DNA from: Pontibacterium granulatum | GTDB taxonomy: Bacteria > Pseudomonadota > Gammaproteobacteria > Pseudomonadales > Balneatricaceae | Direction: 5' to 3' | Length of the DNA stretch: 64,000 bases | Assembly: GCF_029961155.1 (NCBI RefSeq) | Contig: NZ_JASBRH010000006.1 | Span: forward strand, 1 to 64,000 | Shown: positions 13,184 through 25,320 of the stretch, piece by piece | How the letters are laid out: every line of letters begins with the position of its first letter | Position numbering within the stretch: position 1 is the first letter of the stretch | The notes under the pieces: generated by a model | Database searches by the model: none | Told to the model about the DNA's origin: nothing | Seen by the model: only the letters and a program-made list of their open reading frames with translations | Program-made: the position numbers and the translations under genes

Positions 13184-14551
13184 TTACTTACCAATACAGA
13201 ACGAACTGAAGATTCGGCCCAGCAGATCGTCGGAGCTGAATTCACCGGTGATCTCGTTGAGGGACTGCTGGGCTTGGCGCAGGTCTTCTGCCAGCAGCTC
13301 ACCCGCGCCGTTCATCACCAACTGATCGTAGCCGGTTTGTAGAAGATCGTGTGCGGTCTGTAACGCTTCCAAGTGGCGACGGCGGGCCAGGAAACCGCCT
13401 TCGGTGGTGGCGCTGAAGCCCATGCAGGATTTCAGGTGTTCGCGTAGCTGATCGACACCTTGGTTAGCCTTGGCGGAAAGTGCAATCAGCGTATGGCCAT
13501 GCGCTTCGCGCTGGCCGATCGCTTCGCCGCTCAGGTCGGCTTTGTTGCGGATTACGGTGATCTTGTCTGCATCCGGCAGCTGGTGCACGAACTCCGGCCA
13601 GATCTGTTCCGGGTCGTCGGTGTCGGTGGTGGTACTGTCCACCATCAGCAGCACACGGTCGGCAGTGCGGATCTCTTCCCAGGCGCGGTCGATACCGATC
13701 CGCTCCACCTCATCCGGTGCGTCACGCAAACCCGCGGTGTCGATAATATGCAACGGCATACCGTCGATATGGATGTGTTCACGCAATACGTCACGGGTGG
13801 TGCCGGCGATGTCGGTCACAATGGCGCGGTCCTGACCGGCCAGTGCGTTAAGCAGACTGGATTTACCGGCATTCGGGCGACCGGCGATCACTACGTTCAT
13901 GCCTTCACGCAGCAAACTGCCCTGGCGGGCTTCGGACTGCACAGCACCCACCTTGTCCAGAATATCTTCCAGATCGGATTGCACTTTGCCGTCGGCCAGG
14001 AAGTCGATCTCCTCTTCCGGGAAGTCGATGGCGGCTTCGACGTAGATACGCAGCTGGATCAGCGACTCCACCAGATCATGGATGCGGTTGGAGAACTCTC
14101 CCTGCAGCGAGCGCAACGCACAGCGGGCGGCCTGCTCGGATGAGCTGTCGATCAGGTCGGCAATTGCCTCGGCCTGGGCCAGGTCCAGCTTGTCGTTGAG
14201 GAAGGCACGTTCAGAGAATTCACCCGGACGGGCCAGCCGGCACCCCAGTTCCAGTGTACGGCGCAGGATAAAGTCCATGATGATCGGGCCACCGTGACCC
14301 TGTAGCTCGAGCACGTCTTCCCCGGTGAAGGAGTTGGGCCCCGGGAAGTAGAGTGCAATGCCCTGATCAATCTGATTACCCTCGCCATCGAGGAATGGGC
14401 CGTAGTGGGCGTAACGGGGCTGGGGTTCGATCCCCAATACCGCGTTTGCCACCGTAAGGGCCTGTTTTCCGGATACCCGGATAATGCCGACGCCGCCCCG
14501 TCCAGGGGGGGTGGCTTGGGCTGCAATCGTGTCTTGATCAATCAGTGTCAT
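13184..14551 (-). CDS. mnmE: tRNA modification GTPase MnmE
   Basis: GTPase partner of MnmG in wobble-uridine modification. The N-terminal folate-binding domain (about 1-118) is followed by the helical domain and an inserted G domain. This carries G1 GRPNAGKS at 224-231, G3 DTAG at 271-274 and G4 NKAD. The invariant C-terminal CIGK is at 452-455. The 455-residue length is normal. Confidence 0.99.
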   Translation of the reverse strand: MTLIDQDTIAAQATPPGRGGVGIIRVSGKQALTVANAVLGIEPQPRYAHYGPFLDGEGNQIDQGIALYFPGPNSFTGEDVLELQGHGGPIIMDFILRRTLELGCRLARPGEFSERAFLNDKLDLAQAEAIADLIDSSSEQAARCALRSLQGEFSNRIHDLVESLIQLRIYVEAAIDFPEEEIDFLADGKVQSDLEDILDKVGAVQSEARQGSLLREGMNVVIAGRPNAGKSSLLNALAGQDRAIVTDIAGTTRDVLREHIHIDGMPLHIIDTAGLRDAPDEVERIGIDRAWEEIRTADRVLLMVDSTTTDTDDPEQIWPEFVHQLPDADKITVIRNKADLSGEAIGQREAHGHTLIALSAKANQGVDQLREHLKSCMGFSATTEGGFLARRRHLEALQTAHDLLQTGYDQLVMNGAGELLAEDLRQAQQSLNEITGEFSSDDLLGRIFSSFCIGK

Positions 14552-14572
14552 TGTTTCGTACCATCAAAAAGC

Positions 14573-14596
14573 AAAAAGGCCCTTGCGGGCCTTTTT
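14573..14596. terminator. Bidirectional-looking terminator between yidC and mnmE
   Basis: AAAAAGGCCC and GGGCCTTTTT form a 10-bp stem around a TTGC loop. It sits between the yidC stop and the mnmE start, so it may separate the rpmH-rnpA-yidC transcript from mnmE-trxC, or reduce read-through. Confidence 0.85.
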
Positions 14597-14610
14597 ATCT
14601 GGAAGCGGTG

Positions 14611-16272
14611 TTACTTGGCTTTAGCCGTCTCGCCGCTGCCCTCGATCTGTTTGTTGATCACGTACTGTTGTGCGATCGACAGGATGTTGTTCACGACCCA
14701 GTACAGCGTCAGACCGGCCGGGAACCACAGGAAGAAGAAGGTGAAGAGGATCGGAAGCAACTTCATTACCTTCGCCTGCATTGGGTCCGGCGGTGTCGGG
14801 TTCAGCATCTGCTGAATGAACATACTTGCACCCATGATGATCGGCAGGATGAAGTATGGATCTTTGACCGACAGGTCAGTCAGATACAGGAACTCAGCGT
14901 GACGTAGCTCCACAGATTCCATCAGTACCCAGTACAGTGCGATGAAGATCGGCATCTGCGCGACGATCGGCAGACAGCCACCCAGTGGGTTGATCTTCTC
15001 TTTCTGGTACAGCTTCATCATCTCCTGAGACATCTTCTGGCGGTCGTCGCCATACAGCTCTTTCATGCGCTGCATCTCAGGACCAAACTTACGCATCTTC
15101 GCCATGGACTTGAACGCCTTCGCGTTCAGGTGGAACAGCGCCGCTTTCACCAGCACGGTGATACCGATGATCGCCAGACCCCAGTTACCCACAACGCTGT
15201 GGATCCATTTCAGGATGGCGTACAGCGGAGATGCGATCCACCACAACCAGCCGTAGTCGACGGTCAGTTTCAGGTTATCGTTAGCCGCTGCCATCTGCTC
15301 CTGGTCTTTCGGACCGGCGTAGAAGTGTGCGTTTACAGTCTGGGTTTCGCCCGGTGCTACAACCAAGTCAGGGGAGATGAAGCCCATGATGTAGTTGCCG
15401 TTCAGCTTACGGGATTTGTAGCTGTACTCTGCACCTGCTTCCGGAATCCATGCACTCACGAAGTAATGCTGAACGAAGGCCACGTAACCGTCTTGTGTAG
15501 TCGCCTTGAACGGGCTTTCATCCATGTCGTCGAAGTTAACTTTCTGGTAGTTGTCTTCGGCGGTGGAGAACACAGCACCCAGGTACGATTTCATACCCAT
15601 ATCGGTGCCGACGGTTGGATCGTCGCTACGGTCGCGCTTGATCTGGCCGAACAGGTTCGCTTTCCAGGTCTGCTCTGACTTGTTGTCCACGATGTAGGAC
15701 AGGCCAACGTTGTAAGAGCCTTTGCTGAAGGTGTAGCGCTTGGTGATCAGTACACCGTGCTTGTCGGTGAAGCTCAGGTCTACGTCCAGCGTGTCACTGT
15801 CGCCCAGTTCAAACTGGGCAGCGTCTACTGTGTAAGTAGGACGACCGTCTTTGCTTGCATCCGGACCGTTGCTGCCAACCAGGCCGCTCTGAGAAACATA
15901 GGTGCGGTTGCTGGTCTGCTCCATCAGGACGAACGGCTGCTCTGCTCCCAGAGTCGCTTTGTGCACTGGCAGGGCAACCTGGATGATGTCGCCACCTTTG
16001 GTATCGATGACTACATCCAGTACGTCAGTCTTAACGGTGATCAGCTGTGCTTTAGCGGCAGCGGTACCGGTTGGTGGTACGTCTGCGCTGGCGGTATCGT
16101 CAGCTGCCTGAGGCAGATCAGTTTCAGCAGAGGAAGTGCTGTAAGCGGAAACAGAAGTAACTGCTTGCTCACCCGCTGGTACAGGCTGGCCGTAGTCTTC
16201 GTTCCACTGCAGTACCAGCATGTAAGAGATCAGTGCCATTGCGGCGATCAGTATGATTCGCTGTACATCCAT
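14611..16272 (-). CDS. yidC: Membrane protein insertase YidC
   Basis: Inserts and folds inner-membrane proteins, with or without Sec. One N-terminal membrane anchor (about 5-22) precedes a large periplasmic beta-supersandwich (about 60-340). Five further membrane helices follow, with the conserved LGGCLPIVAQMPIFIALYWV segment. The 553-residue length is typical of gram-negative YidC. It begins 3 bp after the rnpA stop, with no yidD between. Confidence 0.98.
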   Translation of the reverse strand: MDVQRIILIAAMALISYMLVLQWNEDYGQPVPAGEQAVTSVSAYSTSSAETDLPQAADDTASADVPPTGTAAAKAQLITVKTDVLDVVIDTKGGDIIQVALPVHKATLGAEQPFVLMEQTSNRTYVSQSGLVGSNGPDASKDGRPTYTVDAAQFELGDSDTLDVDLSFTDKHGVLITKRYTFSKGSYNVGLSYIVDNKSEQTWKANLFGQIKRDRSDDPTVGTDMGMKSYLGAVFSTAEDNYQKVNFDDMDESPFKATTQDGYVAFVQHYFVSAWIPEAGAEYSYKSRKLNGNYIMGFISPDLVVAPGETQTVNAHFYAGPKDQEQMAAANDNLKLTVDYGWLWWIASPLYAILKWIHSVVGNWGLAIIGITVLVKAALFHLNAKAFKSMAKMRKFGPEMQRMKELYGDDRQKMSQEMMKLYQKEKINPLGGCLPIVAQMPIFIALYWVLMESVELRHAEFLYLTDLSVKDPYFILPIIMGASMFIQQMLNPTPPDPMQAKVMKLLPILFTFFFLWFPAGLTLYWVVNNILSIAQQYVINKQIEGSGETAKAK

Positions 16273-16275
16273 GGG

Positions 16276-16656
16276 TTAACCGTTTTCTTTGTTTGTACGC
16301 TGTTTAGCTTTTTTTCTTAGCCGCGACCAACACTTGGAGCTTAACTTGTGCAGATCTTCGGATTCCAGGTCGCCGAGTCCACGTCGTGCAAGCACAACAA
16401 TGTCAACCGCGGGCAGTTTATGCTGGTTGAGGCGAAAAGACTCGCGAATGATACGCCGAACACGGTTACGTTGCACCGCTAAGCGCACATTTTTTTTGGA
16501 AATGACAAACCCGATACGAGGGTGATCGAGTCCGTTGGGGCGGGCTAGAATAAGGAGGTGTTGGTCTGGTACTTTCAGTTCCGCTTTATCAAAGACTCGC
16601 TGAAAGCCCCCGCCAGTAAGAATCCTTAACTCGCGGGGATATCCGAATGTGGTCAT
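16276..16656 (-). CDS. rnpA: Ribonuclease P protein component
   Basis: Small basic protein that assists RNase P RNA in cutting tRNA 5' leaders. The RNR signature (63-65, within AVQRNRVRRIIRESFR) is present. The 126 residues match the usual size. It lies 29 bp downstream of rpmH, the universal arrangement. Confidence 0.97.
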   Translation of the reverse strand: MTTFGYPRELRILTGGGFQRVFDKAELKVPDQHLLILARPNGLDHPRIGFVISKKNVRLAVQRNRVRRIIRESFRLNQHKLPAVDIVVLARRGLGDLESEDLHKLSSKCWSRLRKKAKQRTNKENG

Positions 16657-16685
16657 TCAAATAACCAGACCTTCTCAAGAAGCCA

Positions 16686-16820
16686 TTACTTGGACAGACG
16701 CTTACGGCCTTTAGCACGGCGACGGTTGATCAGCTGACGGCCGCTTTTAGTAGCCATGCGAGCACGGAAGCCGTGAGTACGTTTGCGTTTCAGTACGCTA
16801 GGTTGGAAAGTTCTTTTCAT
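16686..16820 (-). CDS. rpmH: 50S ribosomal protein L34
   Basis: A 44-residue, very basic ribosomal protein beginning [18 protein letters not shown], the family hallmark. The start is at 16820; a longer in-frame reading would add 17 unrelated residues. It is the first gene of the rpmH-rnpA-yidC unit and diverges from dnaA. Confidence 0.99.
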   Translation of the reverse strand: MKRTFQPSVLKRKRTHGFRARMATKSGRQLINRRRAKGRKRLSK

Positions 16821-16891
16821 CGGTGTAGTCCTACTAACACTCGTTAATTTTGGGTGCCTGAGTATCAGCACGGTAAAAAATTAGACCGCGG

Positions 16892-16920
16892 ATTCTACGG
16901 AAACTGTAAGGCTCCTTCAA
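16892..16920 (-). promoter_or_regulatory. sigma70 promoter of rpmH
   Basis: TTGAAG and TAGAAT hexamers are separated by 17 bp on the minus strand, about 70 bp upstream of rpmH. Confidence 0.7.
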
Positions 16921-17297
16921 CCGTAAAATGACTTATTTGGATAAAAAATCAGCAAAAAACACGCTGTTTGGATAAGTTTGGTGGGTTTTTGTATTTCTGT
17001 TGATAACTAATGTAGGTCCAATAATTACAATATTTTAGCCTGTTGTTAAGGTTGGGGGCATCAGGTTGAAAGCTTGTTGCTTAATTCCTCGTAAATTCTT
17101 TCAGGTGCTGATTCTGTGTGGCTTGGAAGGAAGCAGGCTTTCATGAAAGAATTTGCAGAAATATTGGAAAGCTTTGTGGATAAGTTGTTGGCTTGAGGAT
17201 AAAATCCTACCTCTTGGATAAATCGAGCCACATTGCTGCTTCGATACCGGATGTTGATAACCGGTTGCGTTAAAAAAGTGGAGAGGACACCTCATAT
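16921..17297. promoter_or_regulatory. dnaA control region with DnaA boxes
   Basis: This forms most of the 477-bp non-coding rpmH/dnaA gap. One perfect DnaA box (TTATCCACA, read on the minus strand) lies at 17175-17183. Single-mismatch boxes are at 16936-16944, 16967-16975, 16998-17006 and 17252-17260, all in the same orientation. Such boxes fit autoregulation of dnaA by DnaA. In pseudomonads the same gap carries the active origin, so a second origin function is possible. A GAGAGGA ribosome-binding site precedes dnaA. Confidence 0.75.
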
Positions 17298-18950
17298 ATG
17301 TCGACGGAATTATGGGAGCGCTGTTTGCAGAGCCTGCAGGAAGAGTTTCCGGCTCAGCAATACAACACCTGGATTCGGCCACTGAAGGCATCGCCTGACT
17401 CTCCCGATCAGCTGGTTCTGATTGCGCCTAACCGCTTTGTTAAAGACTGGGTGAGCGACAAGTTCCTGGCGCGTATCCGTCAGGTGGTTTGTGACGTGAC
17501 CGGCGATATCAGCGCCTCCGTTACGTTGGATGTGGGTGGTATGGCTGCAGGTGGCCGCATGGCGCGTCAGCGTCCGGTGATGCCTGCCCGTCCGCGCCCT
17601 GCTCCGATTCAGCCTGCCGCCGCGCCGGCACCCGCATCGGCTCCGGCACCGGTGGCTGCACCGGCCCCCGTCGTTGAAGAAGCGGTTGTTGCGGCACCTC
17701 AGCCGGCTCAGCCGACCATGTTCAGTCAGCATTCGATGGACGGTAACGACTTTGCGACCCAGGCGTCCATGCCTGCTGCTGCATCCGTGCCGGCAGCCAG
17801 CGAGTCCCTGTTCCAGGTGCCTCAGCCTGAACTGCCGCTGGGTCACGAAGCAACCCTGAGCACCCACAGTATGGTAACCCAGGCACCGGTTGCCGAGCGT
17901 ATGGTCGAGGTGGAAGGTGGTATCCGTCATCAGTCCAACCTGAACAACTCCTTCACTTTTGAGTCCTTTGTACAAGGTAAGTCGAACCAACTGGCGCTGG
18001 CCGCAGCACGTCAGGTGGCGGACAACCCAGGCAGTTCCTACAACCCACTCTTTATATACGGTGGTGTAGGTCTCGGTAAAACCCACCTTATGCATGCGGT
18101 GGGTAACGAGATGCGTAAGTACAATCCCAACGCAAAGATCGTGTACCTGCACTCGGAGCGCTTTGTGGCGGACATGGTGAAGGCGCTGCAGCTGAATGCA
18201 ATCAACGACTTCAAACGTCACTACCGTTCGGTGGATGCGTTGCTGATCGATGATATTCAGTTCTTTGCCGGTAAGGAACGCTCTCAGGAGGAGTTCTTCC
18301 ATACCTTTAATGCCCTGTTGGAAGGTGGTCAGCAGATGATTCTGACCAGTGACCGCTATCCAAAGGAGATCAAAGGTGTTGAGGAACGTCTGAAATCCCG
18401 CTTTGGTTGGGGGCTGACCGTAGCGATCGAACCGCCGGAGCTGGAAACCCGAGTGGCGATCCTGATGCGTAAGGCGGTAGAGGCAAAAGTCGCCCTTCCG
18501 GACGATGCGGCCTTCTTCCTGGCGCAGAAAATCCGTTCCAATGTCCGTGAGTTGGAAGGTGCCCTTAAGCGTGTGATTGCCAACGCACATTTCACGGGTA
18601 ACGCGATCACAATTCCTTTTATTAAAGAATCGCTTAAAGACCTGCTGGCTTTGCAGGATAAACAGGTTAGTATTGATAATATTCAGCGTGTGGTGGCTGA
18701 CTATTACAAGATCAAAGTTGCAGATCTGTTGTCAAAACGTCGCAGCCGCTCCGTTGCGCGTCCGCGTCAGGTGGCTATGAGCCTGGCGAAAGAGCTCACC
18801 AATCACAGTTTACCGGAGATTGGTGATGCCTTTGGTGGACGAGATCACACCACCGTGCTCCACGGATGTCGTAAGATCAAGGAGCTGAGGGAAAGTGATA
18901 CGGACATCAGAGAAGATTATAAGAATTTACTGCGTCATCTCACGGCGTAG
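17298..18950 (+). CDS. dnaA: Chromosomal replication initiator DnaA
   Basis: AAA+ initiator that binds DnaA boxes and melts oriC. Domain I (1-80) binds DnaB and others. Domain II is unusually long (about 81-210), rich in Ala and Pro, and explains the 550-residue length. Domain III has Walker A GGVGLGKT at 255-262 and Walker B LLIDDIQF with Asp318 and Asp319. Domain IV carries [11 protein letters not shown], which contacts the DnaA box. The gene heads a dnaA-dnaN-recF-gyrB cluster. Confidence 0.99.
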   Translation: MSTELWERCLQSLQEEFPAQQYNTWIRPLKASPDSPDQLVLIAPNRFVKDWVSDKFLARIRQVVCDVTGDISASVTLDVGGMAAGGRMARQRPVMPARPRPAPIQPAAAPAPASAPAPVAAPAPVVEEAVVAAPQPAQPTMFSQHSMDGNDFATQASMPAAASVPAASESLFQVPQPELPLGHEATLSTHSMVTQAPVAERMVEVEGGIRHQSNLNNSFTFESFVQGKSNQLALAAARQVADNPGSSYNPLFIYGGVGLGKTHLMHAVGNEMRKYNPNAKIVYLHSERFVADMVKALQLNAINDFKRHYRSVDALLIDDIQFFAGKERSQEEFFHTFNALLEGGQQMILTSDRYPKEIKGVEERLKSRFGWGLTVAIEPPELETRVAILMRKAVEAKVALPDDAAFFLAQKIRSNVRELEGALKRVIANAHFTGNAITIPFIKESLKDLLALQDKQVSIDNIQRVVADYYKIKVADLLSKRRSRSVARPRQVAMSLAKELTNHSLPEIGDAFGGRDHTTVLHGCRKIKELRESDTDIREDYKNLLRHLTA

Positions 18951-18981
18951 TGGTACCGTTCGATATTAAGGTGGAAAACCG

Positions 18982-20085
18982 ATGAGATTTGTTATTTCGC
19001 GTGAAGCGTTAATCAAACCTTTGCAGTTGGTGGCGGGTGTTGTTGAACGTCGTCAGACGCTGCCGGTACTCTCCAACATTTTGTTGGTCGCCGAGGGAGA
19101 TCAGCTGTCACTGACCGGTACAGACCTTGAGGTCGAGCTGGTTGGCCGCGTAACACTGGATGAGCCTGCTGAGGCAGGCTCGATTACAGTACCTGCGCGT
19201 AAGCTGATGGATATCTGTAAATCCCTGCCGGATGAAGCTCGCATCGAGCTGGCACTGTCCGGCCAGAAGATGATCATCAAAGCGGGTCGTAGCCGCTTTT
19301 CCCTGTCTACCCTGCCGGCGGCAGAGTTCCCGAATGTGGAAGACGGTCCGGAAACCCTGGATCTCTCCATTACCCAGAATCAATTGCGTAAGCTGATCGA
19401 CAAAACCGGCTTCTCCATGGCCCAGCAGGACGTTCGTTACTACCTGAACGGTATGCTGCTGGAGATCGCCAACGGTCAGCTGCGTTCCGTATCGACCGAT
19501 GGTCACCGTCTGGCGACCTGCGTATGCGATGTGGAAGTCGACAGCTCCGTACAGCACCAGATCATCGTACCGCGTAAAGGTATCCTTGAGCTGGCGCGCC
19601 TGCTGCAACAGGGTGATGAAACCCTGCGCCTGGTTGTGGGTGCAACGCACATCCGTGCGCACGTGGGCGACTTCATCTTCACCTCCAAGCTGGTGGACGG
19701 TAAGTTCCCGGATTACCAGCGTGTAATCCCACGCAACGGCGATAAGGTGATGCTGGGGGATCGTCAGGAACTGCGTCAGGTGTTCAGCCGTATCGCAATC
19801 CTGTCCAACGAAAAATACCGCGGCGTACGCCTCTCTCTGAGCGACGGTTACCTGCAGGTAATGGCCAACAACCCGGAGCAGGAAGAAGCGGAAGAAACCG
19901 TTGCAGTGGATTACCAGGGCGACGCGCTGGAGATTGGCTTCAACGTTAACTACCTGCTGGATGTACTGTCCATCATCAGCTCCGATGTGGTGCGTTTCAC
20001 CGTATCCGATCCAAACAGCAGTGCGCTGGTGCAGAGCTTCGACGACGACGGTAGTGTTTACGTTGTTATGCCAATGCGTATGTAA
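18982..20085 (+). CDS. dnaN: DNA polymerase III beta sliding clamp
   Basis: Ring-shaped processivity factor for DNA polymerase III. The 367 residues comprise three repeated clamp domains. The conserved end VYVVMPMRM belongs to the partner-binding pocket. It begins 31 bp after dnaA. Confidence 0.99.
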   Translation: MRFVISREALIKPLQLVAGVVERRQTLPVLSNILLVAEGDQLSLTGTDLEVELVGRVTLDEPAEAGSITVPARKLMDICKSLPDEARIELALSGQKMIIKAGRSRFSLSTLPAAEFPNVEDGPETLDLSITQNQLRKLIDKTGFSMAQQDVRYYLNGMLLEIANGQLRSVSTDGHRLATCVCDVEVDSSVQHQIIVPRKGILELARLLQQGDETLRLVVGATHIRAHVGDFIFTSKLVDGKFPDYQRVIPRNGDKVMLGDRQELRQVFSRIAILSNEKYRGVRLSLSDGYLQVMANNPEQEEAEETVAVDYQGDALEIGFNVNYLLDVLSIISSDVVRFTVSDPNSSALVQSFDDDGSVYVVMPMRM

Positions 20086-20142
20086 TAGCACTTCAACCGG
20101 TTCGGCTATACTGCCGGGCCGGTTCCCCTCCCTGACTCCCCA

Positions 20143-21231
20143 ATGACCATAGCTACCCTGAATATACGTTCTGTACGTAATCTTTCGTCTGTCAGCATCG
20201 ATCCGTCGACCCGTATCAATATCTTTTCCGGTCCAAACGGCAGCGGTAAAACCAGTGTCCTGGAAGCGATTCACCTGTTGGGGTTGGCGCGCTCGTTCCG
20301 CACCAGCAAGGTACGCCACCTGATCACTGCAGGTGAAGGCACCGCGACCGTTCAGGGGAAGGTGGATTCACTGGCGCAGGGCATGCTGCAAACATTGGGT
20401 GTAGAACGTAATCTGGAGGGGCAAACCCGGGTGCGGTTTGCCGGTGGTGATATCGATCTGGCCTCCCTGGCGGAGCTGGTGCCGCTGCAGGTGATCGACT
20501 CCGCCACGTTTGATTTGCTGGACGGTTCCCCCTCGATTCGCCGCCAGTATATCGACTGGGGTGTATTCCACGCGGATAAGGCATTTATTCAGCTCTGGCG
20601 CGGCTTCAGGCGGGTACTTAAACAGCGCAATACACTGCTGAAATGTGGTAAGATCGGACATCAGATGCGCGCTGCGTGGGACCATGAATTTGTTGGCTTT
20701 GCCGAGCAGATCACCCGCCTCAGACAGGAGTATCTGCAGCTGCTGACCCCCGAGTTTGAACAGATCGTCAGCAAGCTGTTACCGGGTCAGAAAATCAGCC
20801 TTGGCTTCTCACCTGGCTGGGATCTGAAAAAACCGCTGGATGAACTGCTGGCCGCCAATTTCGAGCGTGACCTGCGACAGGGGTTTACCAGCGCCGGACC
20901 ACAACGTGCCGACCTGCGGGTTAAAGTTGATGGTCATACTGCCGCGGAGCGTTTATCCCGTGGACAGAAAAAACTGGCTGTCAGTGCCTTAAAACTGGCA
21001 CAGGGTGCTCTTTTCTACCGGATGACCGGTCGCCCCTGTATCTACCTGATTGACGACTTGCCATCGGAACTCGATGCCACCCACTGCCAGCTGTTCTGTC
21101 AGTTTGTGGAGCAGATGGCCAGTCAGTGTTTTATTACCTGTGTCGACGCAACCGCGCTGGCCCACCAGTGGCAGCCCGATACAGAAGTGCTGCATTACAG
21201 TATTAAAGACGGAAACGTAACGCCCCTGTAA
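20143..21231 (+). CDS. recF: DNA repair and recombination protein RecF
   Basis: SMC-like ATPase that helps load RecA at single-strand gaps. Walker A GPNGSGKT is at 30-37. The ABC-type signature SRGQKK and Walker B segment YLIDDLPSELD lie in the C-terminal part. The 362-residue length is normal. It lies between dnaN and gyrB. Confidence 0.98.
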   Translation: MTIATLNIRSVRNLSSVSIDPSTRINIFSGPNGSGKTSVLEAIHLLGLARSFRTSKVRHLITAGEGTATVQGKVDSLAQGMLQTLGVERNLEGQTRVRFAGGDIDLASLAELVPLQVIDSATFDLLDGSPSIRRQYIDWGVFHADKAFIQLWRGFRRVLKQRNTLLKCGKIGHQMRAAWDHEFVGFAEQITRLRQEYLQLLTPEFEQIVSKLLPGQKISLGFSPGWDLKKPLDELLAANFERDLRQGFTSAGPQRADLRVKVDGHTAAERLSRGQKKLAVSALKLAQGALFYRMTGRPCIYLIDDLPSELDATHCQLFCQFVEQMASQCFITCVDATALAHQWQPDTEVLHYSIKDGNVTPL

Positions 21232-21249
21232 ATGCGTTAGGAGAGTTGA

Positions 21250-23670
<2,421 letters not shown>

Positions 23671-23675
23671 GTCCG

Positions 23676-23741
23676 GTGTCGATGTCGGATCTCATCTAGC
23701 GTGATCTGACGTCTCATTTACGTGATCTCCTGTCTCATATG
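23676..23741. repeat. Imperfect 21-bp tandem repeats after gyrB
   Basis: Two clear copies run 23700-23720 and 23721-23741, each starting CGTGATCT and containing GTCTCAT. A third, degenerate copy precedes them (about 23681-23699, GGATCTCATCTA). An inverted CTCATATGAG follows. The layout resembles the multiple terminal repeats of an IS21-type element end, but no transposase is attached. It marks the junction between gyrB and foreign DNA. Confidence 0.55.
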
Positions 23742-23792
23742 AGTGAGATGGGGGACATCTGAGAGTTTTCAAAACCCGGTTGAGCATAAAAT

Positions 23793-23822
23793 AAAAAAGC
23801 AGCCGAATATGGCTGCTTTTTT
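23793..23822 (+). terminator. Rho-independent terminator downstream of gyrB
   Basis: A 12-bp stem AAAAAAGCAGCC / GGCTGCTTTTTT closes a GAATAT loop and ends in a T-run. It can act in both directions. Its right arm GGCTGCTTTTTTGT recurs at 28657, past the IS element. Confidence 0.9.
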
Positions 23823-23871
23823 GTCTCCATTCCATCAAATGGGCAATTTTGTTTGATGGCTCTTCTATGAT

Positions 23872-25320
23872 TCAAGAAATCTCGTCATTTAGCATTTTGA
23901 GGGCATTTTGCTCTAGGTTCCACGCTTCATCGCGTAAGCGATTAGCATCAAGAACTAATGTTGCAATAGCTTTGCGCTCAGCATCAGGGAGGAGCGGGAC
24001 CTTAATATCACCCACCATAAAACGGTCAATTTCGACAATGACAGATCCGTAGCTGTATCGTTTTATAAGTGTTTGTCCATAGTCGCTTGCAAGCCACGCG
24101 TAGATATATCCCGCCGTTTCAGCATCCACGGCAACTACTCGAATGGTGTGCTCGCTGTTTGCCCAACCATCCATGTATTTGGGTACAATCTGTACTCGGC
24201 CGATCGTGCCGGAACGAGTAATGGCAACCATGTTCTCAGCAAGACAAATTTCATCGAGATCATTCTCATGGGCACCGCGTGCCAACCGCTTGATTTCGAT
24301 TGGATCAATCTGAAAAAGTTGCTTGCTAGAAAGAAGAGGTATACCTCCCTTTTTTACGTACACGCGTTTACGGAACTTGGTTACACCATTTACAGCGGTA
24401 GTTAATTTTCCATCAGCAAGTGTGAGTATGGGCATAGAGCTCGCTTGGAGCTGTTGCTCTACCCATCGTGCCAGTTGGTTATGGAATGAAGCATCTAACC
24501 TTCCGGCCCAGTCGGAGGACCGAATAGTACCAAACAACGGACCTTCGGTTGGGGTAGGTAGAGGAGGGAGTTTTAACGCTGCACGTATCTTTTCATTGGC
24601 GGCATCAAGTTTGTTATTAGCTTCATCTCGTTTCGAGGCTGCGTCGACAAAAGCACGGCCAATCGCGATACGGCGGATAGCTGGAAGCTCAGGAATTAAC
24701 ACTCTCTCAAGATGATGAGGTTCAATATGCTGAACGACAGAACCATATGTCATCCCAGTCAGTTGTGACCGCCCCCACTTAGAACGTAAAAAAGCGGCGA
24801 CATAACCAGCAGTATCTCGATCAGGCGCAGTGATCCTAATGACGTGTTGCGAAACCGCCCACTCTGCCATGCGAGGAGAGGCTAGGCTTACGTTACCTAT
24901 GGTGCCAGAACACGATACGAGCACCTCCCATGGTTGGATTTTTAGTGCATCTATTCGTGGGGTTTTCAAGCTGAGATGTTTTCCACGCTCAGGGCGGAGG
25001 CCAATAATGTCTGAGCTTGAAAGAAATGGGATTCCTTTATCTGGGGAAGCGTATATACGGGCGAACCGGAAGGCATTGCTTGCCTTTTGGCATATTCCTG
25101 ACGCACCTAAGAGTGGCTGCAGTGAGTGAGAGCAGGTCTGCAGCTCTGCTATAGCTTGACGGGCCTGGAGAGCGAAAGCAGAAGCTTCTAATCGCATACC
25201 CGAATTCATTACTTCGGCTAAACGGACCCCAATGCTCCGGCTAGCGAGGTGTGTTTTGTTACTGGAGTGGGCACTTGCGCCTGCAACCTTTACCATCCCA
25301 GCACCGCCGACTGTTTCCAC
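23872..25320 (-). CDS. Type I-like restriction-modification specificity subunit (HsdS/BcgIB type)
   Basis: DNA target-recognition subunit, 482 residues, built as two tandem halves. Each half has a target-recognition domain with a CSGTIG or RSGTIG motif, a YGSV motif about 60 residues later, and a helical spacer ending the half. It should therefore recognise a split, asymmetric DNA site. The annotated start overlaps the upstream methylase by 31 bp; Met9 (25296) would overlap by only 7 bp and is an equally good start. The gene is more AT-rich than its chromosomal neighbours. Confidence 0.9.
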   Translation of the reverse strand: METVGGAGMVKVAGASAHSSNKTHLASRSIGVRLAEVMNSGMRLEASAFALQARQAIAELQTCSHSLQPLLGASGICQKASNAFRFARIYASPDKGIPFLSSSDIIGLRPERGKHLSLKTPRIDALKIQPWEVLVSCSGTIGNVSLASPRMAEWAVSQHVIRITAPDRDTAGYVAAFLRSKWGRSQLTGMTYGSVVQHIEPHHLERVLIPELPAIRRIAIGRAFVDAASKRDEANNKLDAANEKIRAALKLPPLPTPTEGPLFGTIRSSDWAGRLDASFHNQLARWVEQQLQASSMPILTLADGKLTTAVNGVTKFRKRVYVKKGGIPLLSSKQLFQIDPIEIKRLARGAHENDLDEICLAENMVAITRSGTIGRVQIVPKYMDGWANSEHTIRVVAVDAETAGYIYAWLASDYGQTLIKRYSYGSVIVEIDRFMVGDIKVPLLPDAERKAIATLVLDANRLRDEAWNLEQNALKMLNDEIS

